Assembly: GCA_033239525.1 (NCBI GenBank)
Contig: BSYO01000025.1
Coordinates: forward strand, 14,046,001-14,110,000
Origin: Nepenthes gracilis
Taxonomy: Eukaryota > Streptophyta > Magnoliopsida > Caryophyllales > Nepenthaceae
DNA: 64,000 nucleotides
Reading direction: 5' to 3'
Under the pieces are notes generated by a model. The model saw only the letters and a program-made list of their open reading frames with translations. It ran no database searches and was not told where the DNA came from. The translations under genes were made by a program, and so were the position numbers. Position 1 is the stretch's first letter. Each line of letters starts with the position of its first letter. Positions 36,038 to 46,600 of the stretch are shown here, in pieces.

Positions 36038-36454
36038 CTACCTCGCTAGTCGGCCGAGTGCCTCCACATCCTCAAGCCGATCGTACGCCCGCTCGGTTAT
36101 CCGAAAAGTGGGTGTCCTCATGGGAGGTTTGCCTCGGCCGATACTGACGTTGATGTTTACGTCCTTGACCATCTTGGAGTTAGAGGCCCGGAGCCCCCTG
36201 CATGGCCCGGTCGATGGGGGTTGTAGCGATAGGTGACTTTGCTCCAACCGAACAAAGGATTTGCGCTCGGTGTTGATCTTCTCCGTCCGGGAATCAAGGA
36301 ACGGAGCCCGGGCGTAGCTACCCGGTGCGGGATCATCGCCATAGGAGGCCATGGTCCGAGCCATAGCGCTTGGCCGGGACTTGGAGTGCTGTCCACTTTG
36401 ATACGGGAGATTGAATATCAAGGGAGACGCGAGACTTTTGTCACGTGTTCCCAC
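36038..36454 (-). CDS. putative short ORF next to the LARD primer site, right unit
   Basis: 138 codons, the start lying just inside the primer-site region. It begins MGTRDKSLASPLIFNLPYQS and shares ERKSFVRLEQSHLSLQPPS and SNSKMVKDVNINV-like stretches with the left unit, but in places through different frames because of small indels. No known domain was recognised. Coding status is uncertain. Confidence 0.3.
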   Translation of the reverse strand: MGTRDKSLASPLIFNLPYQSGQHSKSRPSAMARTMASYGDDPAPGSYARAPFLDSRTEKINTERKSFVRLEQSHLSLQPPSTGPCRGLRASNSKMVKDVNINVSIGRGKPPMRTPTFRITERAYDRLEDVEALGRLAR

Positions 36455-36465
36455 GACAGCGCCAA
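36447..36465 (-). other. primer binding site of the right LARD unit
   Basis: On the - strand it reads TTGGCGCTGTCGTGGGAAC, directly next to the right LTR. It is a slightly damaged version of the site at 28861-28880, with one substitution and one lost base. Confidence 0.78.
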
Positions 36466-38242
36466 TTTTGCGTCCAGGATCATGGTTGCCGCGGATTAGG
36501 GAGCCTTCGATTCCTTAGCACGCGGGGCGTCGGATGAAGGGTCCGTCTCCGTAGCTATGAACTCTGGACCCGCACAACACAAACAATAAACAGGGTCGAG
36601 GCCGACGGGGTTGTCCCCGCCGACACTCCGACCTTCAAGTCGATATCTTCCGCAATAAACGGAGAAATGCATGCATAAGATGCGAGAATGAGGGGAGTGT
36701 GAGAGGGATGTAATGGGAGGCATGAGCTCCATGGACACGCCTGAGGGCGAGGGCGGCGCCCCTGCGCCCGCGAGGGGGCTTAGAGGAAATCCCTCTTGGG
36801 GGTGCGCCCGCGAGGGCGGTTAAGGATGCGCCCGCCGAGGGGCGCTTGGAGAGGCGCCCGCGAAGGGGCGGCTGAGGTGCGTCCGCGGAGGACGGCGAGA
36901 GATGCGCCCGGGTGAGGGGCGGCTGGGAGACGCGCCCGCGAAGGGGCGGCTGGAGGTGCGTCCACGGAGGACGGCTGGAGGTGATCGTGAATCATAGTAA
37001 TATTTGGAGATCTCGGAATACGCCGGGACAGAAAGGGGCCCATCAACCCGTTCAACCATATTGCCTTAGTGGGGCTGTTGGGCACGGGCCTCACCGTGAC
37101 CGAACGGGTCAACTAAAGGGGGCCGTCGATCGTCGGGTCGTCCCTTCCGGACCACAGAATGGCATCGGAGTTACGATCAGATCTTTGGATTCGCGCATCC
37201 CGAGGAGCCGACGTTCTTCCCCGCTCGAGGGGTGGTGAGCGCCATTTGAGAGACTTCCCGACCACGCTGCCGATGCATCGGGGTTATGCCCTCGGAGGAC
37301 TCTACGGAGCCAAGCTAGACCGAGAACATCGGTAAACTTTGGCGCCTACTGGGACCGGAAGCGCTTCATTTGGCGGATCTCGTGGATGGTTACGGCGCCA
37401 TGGCAGGTGATGTGAACTCGCTCTTCATTCGCTCGAGGGCCTTGGATTTATTTCCGGTTCGGAGAGAGCTTTCGGGCTCTTCGCCGTCAAGATGCTCCGG
37501 GCTCTTCCTTCGGGGGAGGCCATTGGTGAGGGACAGCCGCCGCCTAAAGGGGGCCTCACGCTGTTTTCGGGTGAGAACATGAGGAGGAAGGGTGGTCACT
37601 GTTGCAGGCCTTGCACCGCCCTGTTAGGGGAGAAAGTGGTCATTCTCCATTGTTGGTGAGCTCGGGGTTTGATCGCCTCCGACCGAGAGGAATTGTTGGG
37701 CACCGAGGCTCAAAGGGTTTCAAGCCTGTTCCACGAAGACAGAGGGTCGGCCTTGTTTCGAAGATGGGGACGGAGGAGCCGTGCGCCGTCCGCTGGAAGC
37801 GCTGCGTCCTATTCTCGCGGTGGTGAGAGCGGAATCCGCAGATCACAGTTCTTTGGAGTCCTGAGTCCGTCATCGGGGACCTCGGGCTTCTCTTTCGTGA
37901 TGATAGGGGCTAGGTCTTCTTGCTGGAAGCTCCGAGCCTCACCCAGCCCGTCGGCAGCAGAGAGGGAAAACGCCATCGGGGAGGGTCCTCCACCGCGAGA
38001 GAGAGAGAGAGTTCCGTTGTGGGAGTCGGAGGTAAGAGCTGCCAGACGGCGCTCCCCTCTTTCCTCTGTTCCCTCTTTCTCCCCTTTTTCCTGAGCAGGG
38101 CCTCCCTTTTATTGGGAAAAGGGGCAGATATTTTCCCTCCAAATTGAACTAATTCCCGCCAAAATCAAAACGTTTCCCGCCTTGACGAAGCTTCTTCGGC
38201 ACTCTTTCGGTTTCGGGTTGGCCCACAATACCGGACCCAATA
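36466..38242 (-). repeat. LARD LTR, right copy (5' LTR on the - strand)
   Basis: 1777 bp, from TTTTGCGTCCAGG to CGGACCCAATA. The expected terminal CAACA (+ strand) is CAATA here, a one-base change. The final 90 bp or so (from about 38144) match the end of the left LTR nearly perfectly. The minisatellite copy is at about 36740-36980. Confidence 0.88.
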
Positions 38243-38247
38243 ATTTT

Positions 38248-39399
38248 TTATTTTAAAATCCAAACTATTAAACTTTAATCTAATAATTATATTGAATAAG
38301 TAGGATTTTACTTTTTATTGATAGAAATAAAATTTTTATTTTCTTTTCATACAGATAGATTGTCCCATATTAATTGAATAAAAACATATTATGTTATTAT
38401 AAGTAGAAATATATTTTTTTAATATTTATTTTCAAGAACAGTCAATAACTATATTTGTTTTACATCTTTTTAAAATCTGATATCGTAGGAATCTATACTG
38501 ATACTTTAAATAAATAGTATATTCACATTTTTACAGGGACTATATCATACGATAAATTATTTTATATTAATTGGATAAAGAGGTTATCTTCTATTTATAA
38601 ATATAAAAACTTTTATTCTCTTTTTGATACTCCATTTTAAATATGAAATGGTACTAATTAGATGATATATATATATTTCATAAGTCAATAATAACTTAAA
38701 GGAAAATATGATTGACCTTAAAACTTAATAAAAATAACAATAAATGAGAAAATATTAAAGAAAATATATATTAGGAAATGTATTTATTTGGTTTGTATAA
38801 TGTAAAACTATAAAATTTATATTTTTTATAAATAAGATGTGGCATTTTTGTTAGAGTTTTCCATAATTTTTTATAGCTTTACCTTGTATAATTTTAATTT
38901 CTTATAACCAAATATAACATATTAAAAAAATTATTCGATTTTACTCATATTTACTTAAAGAGTTCAAGTCTTTATTTTAACTAATAATTTTATAATTTTT
39001 TTATAGAATATATTTTTGTAAATACATATAATTATAGTTTTATATAAATATTAAAATCTTGGTTGATTTTGATCTTATTTAGGCTACATCTAGGCATATT
39101 TGAGGCATTTTTATATGCTGTTAATTGTTAAATTTTAATTAAATGGCTATTATTTTATATATTTTTTAAAAAAATTAAAAATATAGTAATTGTTTTATGA
39201 TATTAATATTTTTTATTACATGAGTATTAATATTTAATATTATAAAAAATAAAAACAATCAAATTATGTGTATTTTTAAATTTTTTAAAATATAAAACTA
39301 TGACCCGATCACTGCACCGGAGTAAGGCATTCGGCGGGCACAATCGGCTCAGTGCTTTAGCGACTTCATTATCGAAGTTCTAACTGAGTCAACTCACAA
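38248..39399. other. AT-rich upstream region of the ligase gene
   Basis: Native sequence between the LARD and the ligase start codon. It is AT-rich with a (TA)n run near 38664 and no ORF of note. The last 110 bp are GC-richer and hold the likely core promoter and 5' untranslated region. Confidence 0.6.
39291..39297 (+). promoter_or_regulatory. candidate TATA box of the ligase gene
   Basis: TATAAAA lies 109 bp upstream of the ATG at 39400, at the border between AT-rich DNA and a GC-richer leader. This would put the transcription start near 39320-39330 and give a leader of about 75 bases. It is inferred from position only; other TATA-like runs exist upstream. Confidence 0.4.
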
Positions 39400-39738
39400 A
39401 TGGCTTCTTTGTCTAAGCTGTCTCTATCTCCTTATTCAATCGTTCGGCGGCGAACTGATTTGGTGGAGGAATCATCATCAGCAACATGGGTCTCTGCTCA
39501 AAATTCAATTGTTCCTTCGAAATTGAACTTGACATGTTTAAACTTTGCATGTCGCAGTGATTTTCGATGTCATGGAGTGAGAGCTACTTTGGATGCAGTT
39601 GATGATCGGATTATTGAAGACGGGGAGAATAGAAAAGAGAAACGGAGAGTCCTCCGAGTTGGTTTGGTGTGCGGAGGTCCTTCTGCGGAGCGTGGAATTT
39701 CGCTGAATTCTGCTCGGTCAGTTATTGATCATATTCAG
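39400..39738 (+). CDS. ligase gene exon 1
   Basis: 113 codons from the ATG to ...SARSVIDHIQ, ending at CAG before GTAAAG. It carries the probable plastid transit peptide (MASLSKLSLSPYSIVRRR) and the GGPSAERGISLNSA nucleotide-binding-fold start. Ends in phase 0. Confidence 0.88.
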
Positions 39739-42700
39739 GTAAAGACTAAATTATTGATGATTAAATTAAGCTAACTTTACTTCGATGGGAAACATCTCCT
39801 GTCGCATATCTCCAGATTTTCCAAGAGAAATAATGTAATGTTTCCTTTGAGAATACTTCAGAATAGCTTAGATGGACGATAAACTGGTAGTAGTGGTAGT
39901 GGTGGTCTGGTTGTGGTTGTGGTGGTGGAATAGCGGTGGTTTCTGGTGGTAATGGTGGCCGTGGTGGGGTGGCAGCGGTGGTGGCTGTGATAGTGTTGGG
40001 AAATCAACTCCTTCAAAAGACAAGGAAAACAAGCTCCTGTACTATATGGATTTTATTTTTCCTTTGGAAGTTATTCCTCACTCTTCTATGTCCTACCTGA
40101 CAATGGAAAATTTTTATTTCCGGAAACGATGCCATCCCAAACAGAGCCTTAATCTTTCGATGTTTAGGTTAGTGGTTTGGTTGGTTTTATTTTATGGTTG
40201 TAAAAAAGCAGAAGGAAACCTCATGGAGTTCCTTTTGTAATGATGTGCGCTAAGAAAAAAATTCAGTGAAGAATTGACTCATTAAGGAAATCGGCCAAGC
40301 ATCTCACTATTACATGCTTTCCACCAGGCAGATGATTTGGATGTTAGCTGCTACTACATTGACAATCAGCTCAATGCTTATGCTATATCTTCTGCACAGG
40401 TTAGTTAATCATTTCTGTTCATGGTAATGAAAACTTCGCGCTGACTACCTAGGCTTGAATTATCAGTTTTAGAAGTACATAGCTGCAATTGTTTTATTGA
40501 ACGCACTTTGTAACTCTGTTATTTTTTCGAAAATTTGTTGGATAAAAATTATCTTTGGGAAGGGAGCCCACAGGAGTTTATGAGTGAGGACTACTGTTCT
40601 TCTCATGGAAAGACTGTTTCTCTGTGCTTTGTCTAGGTGTTTAATCAGTACCATCTGACGGGTCCTTGTGTAATCTTATACGTTTTTGGGATTATAATTT
40701 TTTTTGTTCTTCCAGGTGTACTCGAACACTCCTGCAGATTTTGATTTCAAACTTGAAAGGTGGGTATTTACATTCCAGTGCTAATTTTCTCCTTATTTGT
40801 TATGAAATTGATGTACTTGGAATTTCACAGCCTTGCCCAAGGTTTCTGCTCGCTGTCTAATTTTGCGGAGCATCTTGCAACTTCTGTGGATATCGTATTC
40901 CCTGTTATACATGGCCGTTTTGGTGAAGATGGTGGGATTCAGGTGTAACTAGATAGGAATTTAATGTACGATTCATTAGAGTTATTTCATTGACAAGTGG
41001 CCAATATTTTCCTTTCTTCCTTTTTTATTGGCATACTTCTTCAGGAGCTGCTGGAGAGTTTAAATATCCCATTTGTTGGCACACGATCAAATGAATGTAG
41101 GAAAGCATTTGACAAGGTAGTCCATGAACTCTGTAGGACTTCAGCATTTACTTTCTTCTTTTTCCTGTTCATCTTTGCCATCTTCATTTGGAAGGGTCTT
41201 CATCTGCACAAAAAATTACAAATCTAGAAAGACAGTTCCTGAACTTGATCATTATAACTTGATCACGGGTTCATATTATTTCAAGGTAAATGTGAGATTT
41301 CCAGAGTTCTCACTTCCAAAATGTAAATTAAGAAAAAAAAAAAAAAATTGAAATGTTTTTTTTTTTATTTGAAAAAGGACTTTTGTTATAAATTTTACAA
41401 TCAAGTTTCGACCTCGGTAAAAATAGCAAAAGTAGTAAAAATTAAATATTCAATACACGTAAAGAATATTTATTTCTAGATGCTAATAATACTAACTAGC
41501 ATGCAAAATATAAACGAGCATAAATAATAATAAAAAGACACGATTTTTAGTGATGAAGGGAAAACTTGATACCCACGGTAATCAAGAAAAACCCTCCGGG
41601 CTAAAACGGTTAGGGAAGCAATGCACTATGAAAATCAACTTACAGACCGAGTAGTAACGACGTGCTAACCTAGCCGACTTACTCCCGTCTTGTGATCCCT
41701 ACCAAAGAACTCTTTGGATTTGTCCGCGGCAACGGAACCGGATACCTTCCGGTCTTTACGTCAATCTTCCCTTTTGAGCCACTTGAATTGCTGAACACGA
41801 TCGGGTCTCTTTCTTCAAGGTACCAACGTTACCAACGAAGGTAGAAGAGTAGCGATATGGGATCGAAAAAGTGTAGGTGTAGAGAAAACTTGTTAGAACA
41901 TCAAACTCAAAGATAAATGATCAGTTTTCTCAATTGTGGGTGGATTGGAGAAGCAAAAGATGAATATTTTTCAATGAGAGACGTGCCAAAATGCTCAGTC
42001 AAAAAGTTAGGGTAAAAGAATTAAGGCACATATATATAGAGGGCACGAAAAACGGGTTTAAAAAATTTTCCCGTTGCCTCGGCGCTCGAGCTCGGCTCAA
42101 GCGCGCGGCGGGTGCACAGAGGGTTTCCAGGGAAACCCTACGTGCACTCGAGCGAGGTTGCAGTGAGCAGCGAGCAGGCCCTTTCGGGATTTTGCGCTCG
42201 AGTGGGTAGAGAGCACATGGCGAGCGCAATGCTTCGGGATTTTGGGCTCAAGCAGGTAGAGAGCACACGGAGAGCGCTGGGCCTTGGGTTTTTGGGCTCG
42301 AGCGGGTAGAGAGCACATGGAGAGCTCAGGGCTTCGTGATTTTGGGCTCGAGCGGGTGGAGAGCTCACGGTAGGCGTGGTATCCCTAGAAGCCGGAACGG
42401 ACAGTAACGGATATATATTGATACAATATTTCAACAAGCCATAACCTGATATCAATACAAGATTACATATGATCACGGAATATGTCAATTATAAAAATAA
42501 CTCTAACATTATTAAATGAAGAAATAATGTCACGTCTTGGAACTTAGCAGGTTTAATAAATTATTATATATGAAATAAAAAAAATTCCAAGCATGTCTGG
42601 GCGTGACAAACCTAAAATAAAATAGGACCCAACAAAATAAAACCTATACAGGATCTCATTGGACAACTGTTTGAACAATATATATATATATATATGACCT

Positions 42701-43590
42701 GCTCAAATACATCGTGAGGCATCCAAACAAAACATCTACTCATATACATAATATATATAAATCCAATTGTCTTTATTACACAATTCTAAGGCCTACTATT
42801 GATCAATTACTAATATCCGAAATAAAATCCATAACAAACCCATCCAAATAGTAAGAAAATACAACAAATGCCAACTGAATCATACAAACATTAAACTTAT
42901 TGGATCATGTGACGCTACAACCAATCTTGTCCAGCTTCTGCAAAGAATTCCAGCTCTCTATGAATCTGAAGAAATGAAAACATAAAAATGTGAGTCGAAG
43001 GCTTAGCAAGTACCAATATAATATGTACAAAACAGCATATGCAAATCAAATGGAGAGTTTAAAATCAAATGTCAAAAGCAGATGACAAATACAATTCCGA
43101 ATATCCTTCATCACACCTGAAGCAAAAACACATATCAGAATGCCTCATCATACCCGAAGCAGAAACACATATTAGAAGCCTTATCACACCCATATGACGG
43201 AAACCACCGTGCATCCACATAACATAGAATAGAGTCTGTTTGGCACATGCAAACAAGGATTCGATATCAACAAAGAGAAATGAAGGATTTGCTTGCCTCA
43301 ATTTCGTGCATTTCTTTTGGCGATGACGGCAACGCTCTGTTTGGCTCATGTACGTCTCCTTCCATCCATGCCCTTGCATTTCTCAAATGATGGCCGACGA
43401 CGCTGTCTTCTCGCCACTGCAATCCCGCACCGCCTTCCTCTTTTGCTGAAAATCGGCCGCTTTGCCTCCTGCGCTGTCTTCCCCTTCATCCTTCCTTCTT
43501 TTTCCTCTCTTTCTTTCCATTCCTTTCTTTTATTTCTTTCTTTCTTTGCGTTGCCCGACACCTATATATTTACGATTTTAAGGAAAAAGG

Positions 43591-43622
<32 letters not shown>

Positions 43623-46600
43623 TATTATTATTATTATTATTTTCCTTTTTTCTTAAAATCGTTGTCTCTAAAAAAAATCCAATAGAGATTATGGATATTA
43701 TATCCTCCCCTCTTATAAAAATTTCGTCTTCTAAATTTACACACATCGATCTTGGCCTCAATTATCAAACGAATGAGGATATTATCTCGGACTTATCTTC
43801 TTTCTCTCAAATCACTTCCTCGATCAAATGATTCCTCCAAAAAAAATCGGATCCTTAACACTTGATCCTTTCTTTCCCAAAATCTAAACCAAAATCTCAA
43901 CCTAAACACCTTTTGTTGACCAATAAAGACTCCAACCCGAGTATAAGTGAAGGGTCATTCACATATTCTTTTCTTATCAATCACATAGGACATGTCATGT
44001 CTATCCATCGAAGTCGGAAGCAAGACCAAGCCGTAGGTCGCCTCTCTGACCTGCTAAAAACTTCGAATGTCTCAATGAACCTCAACTTCAATGTATCATT
44101 CGTCCTGAAAACTCGAAATTCCTTTCTTCGATAATAATTTCAGTAACACCTGACCATCCATCTCGAACCTTAGATCGGATTGCAAATCAAATCTTATGAC
44201 CAATAGCCACGTGCCCACGTGCTTTCACTGCGCCACTTTGATCGATTATCAACCTCAGATTACAATCAAAAGCCTCGAAGTAGGAATACCTTGCAATCTC
44301 TTCATCTCGATAATATGCCGATGGCCAATCTCGGGAATGACATCCTGATCGGCAAGCGATAAGCCGACTTCATCAACTCATCCATTATCATCCAAATTGA
44401 CATCAAATTCCTCGCCGTCCACAGCAGACTTGAAACAAAATCTCGAAAGCTGCATCTCCTACTCAACTTCCTCCTTTAGGCATGTGATTTACTTTGCCAC
44501 GTAAGTTGCGATCTCACGCTTCATATTTTGACTGCCTACCTTGACGCATGATCAACTCGCCATCAAACTCTCTCCGCTCCGTTAGGTGGAAAGTCTTCAA
44601 TGTTCCTTTTGATCTTGGATCAGTCCAACTTAACTATAGTTGCTGATGACTTCAATTGCTCCCAAGCTTTCATCCAATTAGCTCCCGAGCTCATCCAATC
44701 AGCCAAGGCTCTAATGAGATAATTCTTAAAGCAACACTTCATCTAGAATGTGCAATGGGAAAAGCACTTTGTACAGTAGGCTCGAAATTGCTTGCTTGAT
44801 CGTGTTCAGCTTTAAGATGGCTCGTCCCAAAAGGGGCTTCATCTCTGATCTTCAGAAGAGTTCCTCCTGCAAATAAGAGTTTGGTTTGGAATCCAATTCT
44901 AGCAACAAGGGAAAGATCCATTTGGTCCAATCTTTCTGGGGCATCCTCGCCATAGCACCTCCATAAAAAATCCTCTAGACTTTGCCGCATACTGAAATTT
45001 CCCTTGGATGATGCGCTTGACCGTGCTAAATCCAAACATACCTAGATCTCTATTAGGAGCATCACTGAGCGCTATCAATCTTTCTGATCCATTAGGGATC
45101 GATAAATACTAATATCATCGTCAATCTATCTTCGACTCTTGGAAGCTCTCTTCATAATCTTCGTTTCGTATGAACACCAATTGGTTCTGCATCTATCGAG
45201 TTGAAGCAATTTCCGAAAATTCTCGACAAATCACCCATCATCCGGCCAGACCTGAGGAACATTGCTCCTCTGAGACACCAGTCAGCTTCTCTCCATTAGT
45301 CATCGCTTCCACTTCCATCGGACCCACAATGAGCCATTGAAAGAATAATCTGGCCAATCCATGCGTATCCTCATCGAACCATCTTTCTTTACCAAAAGCA
45401 TATGAGCATTCCATGGTGATACCCGGTTGAAACCATCCTCCAATGAACGCTGGCAAAAGTTGCTTCTTTTTCCTTAATTCAGACAAGACCCTTCTATGCA
45501 GAGTCCCTAAAATCAGTGCTAATTTAGGCATAGTCTCAATAGCAACTCAAACTTTCAATCACTAGGTTGTCTAAGCTAATCCTCTTTCATAACTAAGGAA
45601 CCGGCTCTAGCATCATGAGCTGCAGCTGCAAATGTTCTGCATGGAACTGTCTAACTCCTATCCGAACATCTGGGATCCGAACACCTGGGATACAGGCAAT
45701 CCTTTGACAAATAACCTATCTGGACGCAATTGAAATGGGCATCCACTCTGACGAAAGTAAACTCATCCCGTGTGCTCCTTCCACAAAACTTACAGGTTGA
45801 CCCCAAACTGGGATCTCGGGGAAGATGACTCTGCTTCGTTTGATTTTTCTTTAGCTTGTCCTTTAAAGAATAAACAAATCCATCCTTCAAGCTTTGGCCT
45901 CGATCCTCTGACTACTTTTGTAAGCGTTTCTCCCGAAGCTACTCTTGCTCGATCAATAGGGTATGGTCCAACACTTTGCTGTATGACTGCAATCTGAACG
46001 GTACTAACTGCTTTTGGATTGAACCTTGAAGTCCCTGTAGAAATTTCTTGGCTTTTGGGCCTCATTTACAACCATATGGGGGACAAATCAAGATAGCTTT
46101 GCGAATTGTGCATCATACTCAACTGCCAACCTGTTTTAAAAGATCTCTCAGATTCTTCAACTTCTTCTTGAATGCTATCTTAGGAGGCTAGACCTCGAGC
46201 TTGTCGTCCATGGATTCTTTAGTAAAGATTTGCGGAGACAATTATCCACCTGACCATAGTAATGAGTGGAAAAGGATAACCCTAGAGTCTCCATCTTGCT
46301 CCTAACGTAGCTTCAAATCCCCACATGATCAGCATCATCATTGCTAACGAAATCAGACCAGTACTCCCTCACTTCATCAATCACTGGATTAACAGACCTG
46401 TACTTCTTTATCCTTTCTTCTGACAGAGATTGTCTACTGTTGACTCCACAGCTTCCCCATTCAAAGAAGGCAGAGGAAATTGCCGTACCCACAGCCCAAG
46501 CCACGACTTCCTTCCATCTTTGTTCCCTGCCTTTTGAAGTCAGAATTCGTAGTTCAAACTCCTAATACAATTCTGTTTCTCGAACAACATATGCCTAGGC

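Larger units (their letters stand above)
21282..38242 (-). mobile_element. tandem LARD-like LTR retrotransposon: 3 LTRs, 2 internal regions
   Basis: A 16,961-bp GC-rich block in AT-rich surroundings. Three LTR copies (21282-23076, 28884-30671, 36466-38242) separate two internal regions (23077-28883 and 30672-36465), with repeat distances of 7602 and 7582 bp. Each internal region has a primer binding site (TTGGCGC, - strand) at its right end and a polypurine tract at its left end, so the element reads on the - strand. The whole block is flanked once by atttt (21277-21281 and 38243-38247). No gag, protease, RT or integrase motif is visible, so it fits the LARD class, mobilised in trans. The interior is largely tandem arrays. 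One duplication around three LTRs fits a single insertion followed by unequal LTR recombination. The left terminus is TG; the right end has TA in place of the CA seen at the inner borders. Confidence 0.87.

Noticed and set aside
21282..38242. Two independent LARD insertions side by side
   Set aside because: The middle LTR is shared by both units, and the only matching duplication flanks the whole block.
40046..40240. 64-codon ORF between ligase exons 1 and 2 as an extra exon
   Set aside because: Exons 1 and 2 join in phase with family-like protein sequence; this ORF has no matching splice sites or family similarity.
43293..43685. 130-codon ORF ending in poly-Asn/poly-Tyr
   Set aside because: Reads through the LTR and its AAT/ATT microsatellite; antisense to the element and not a gene.
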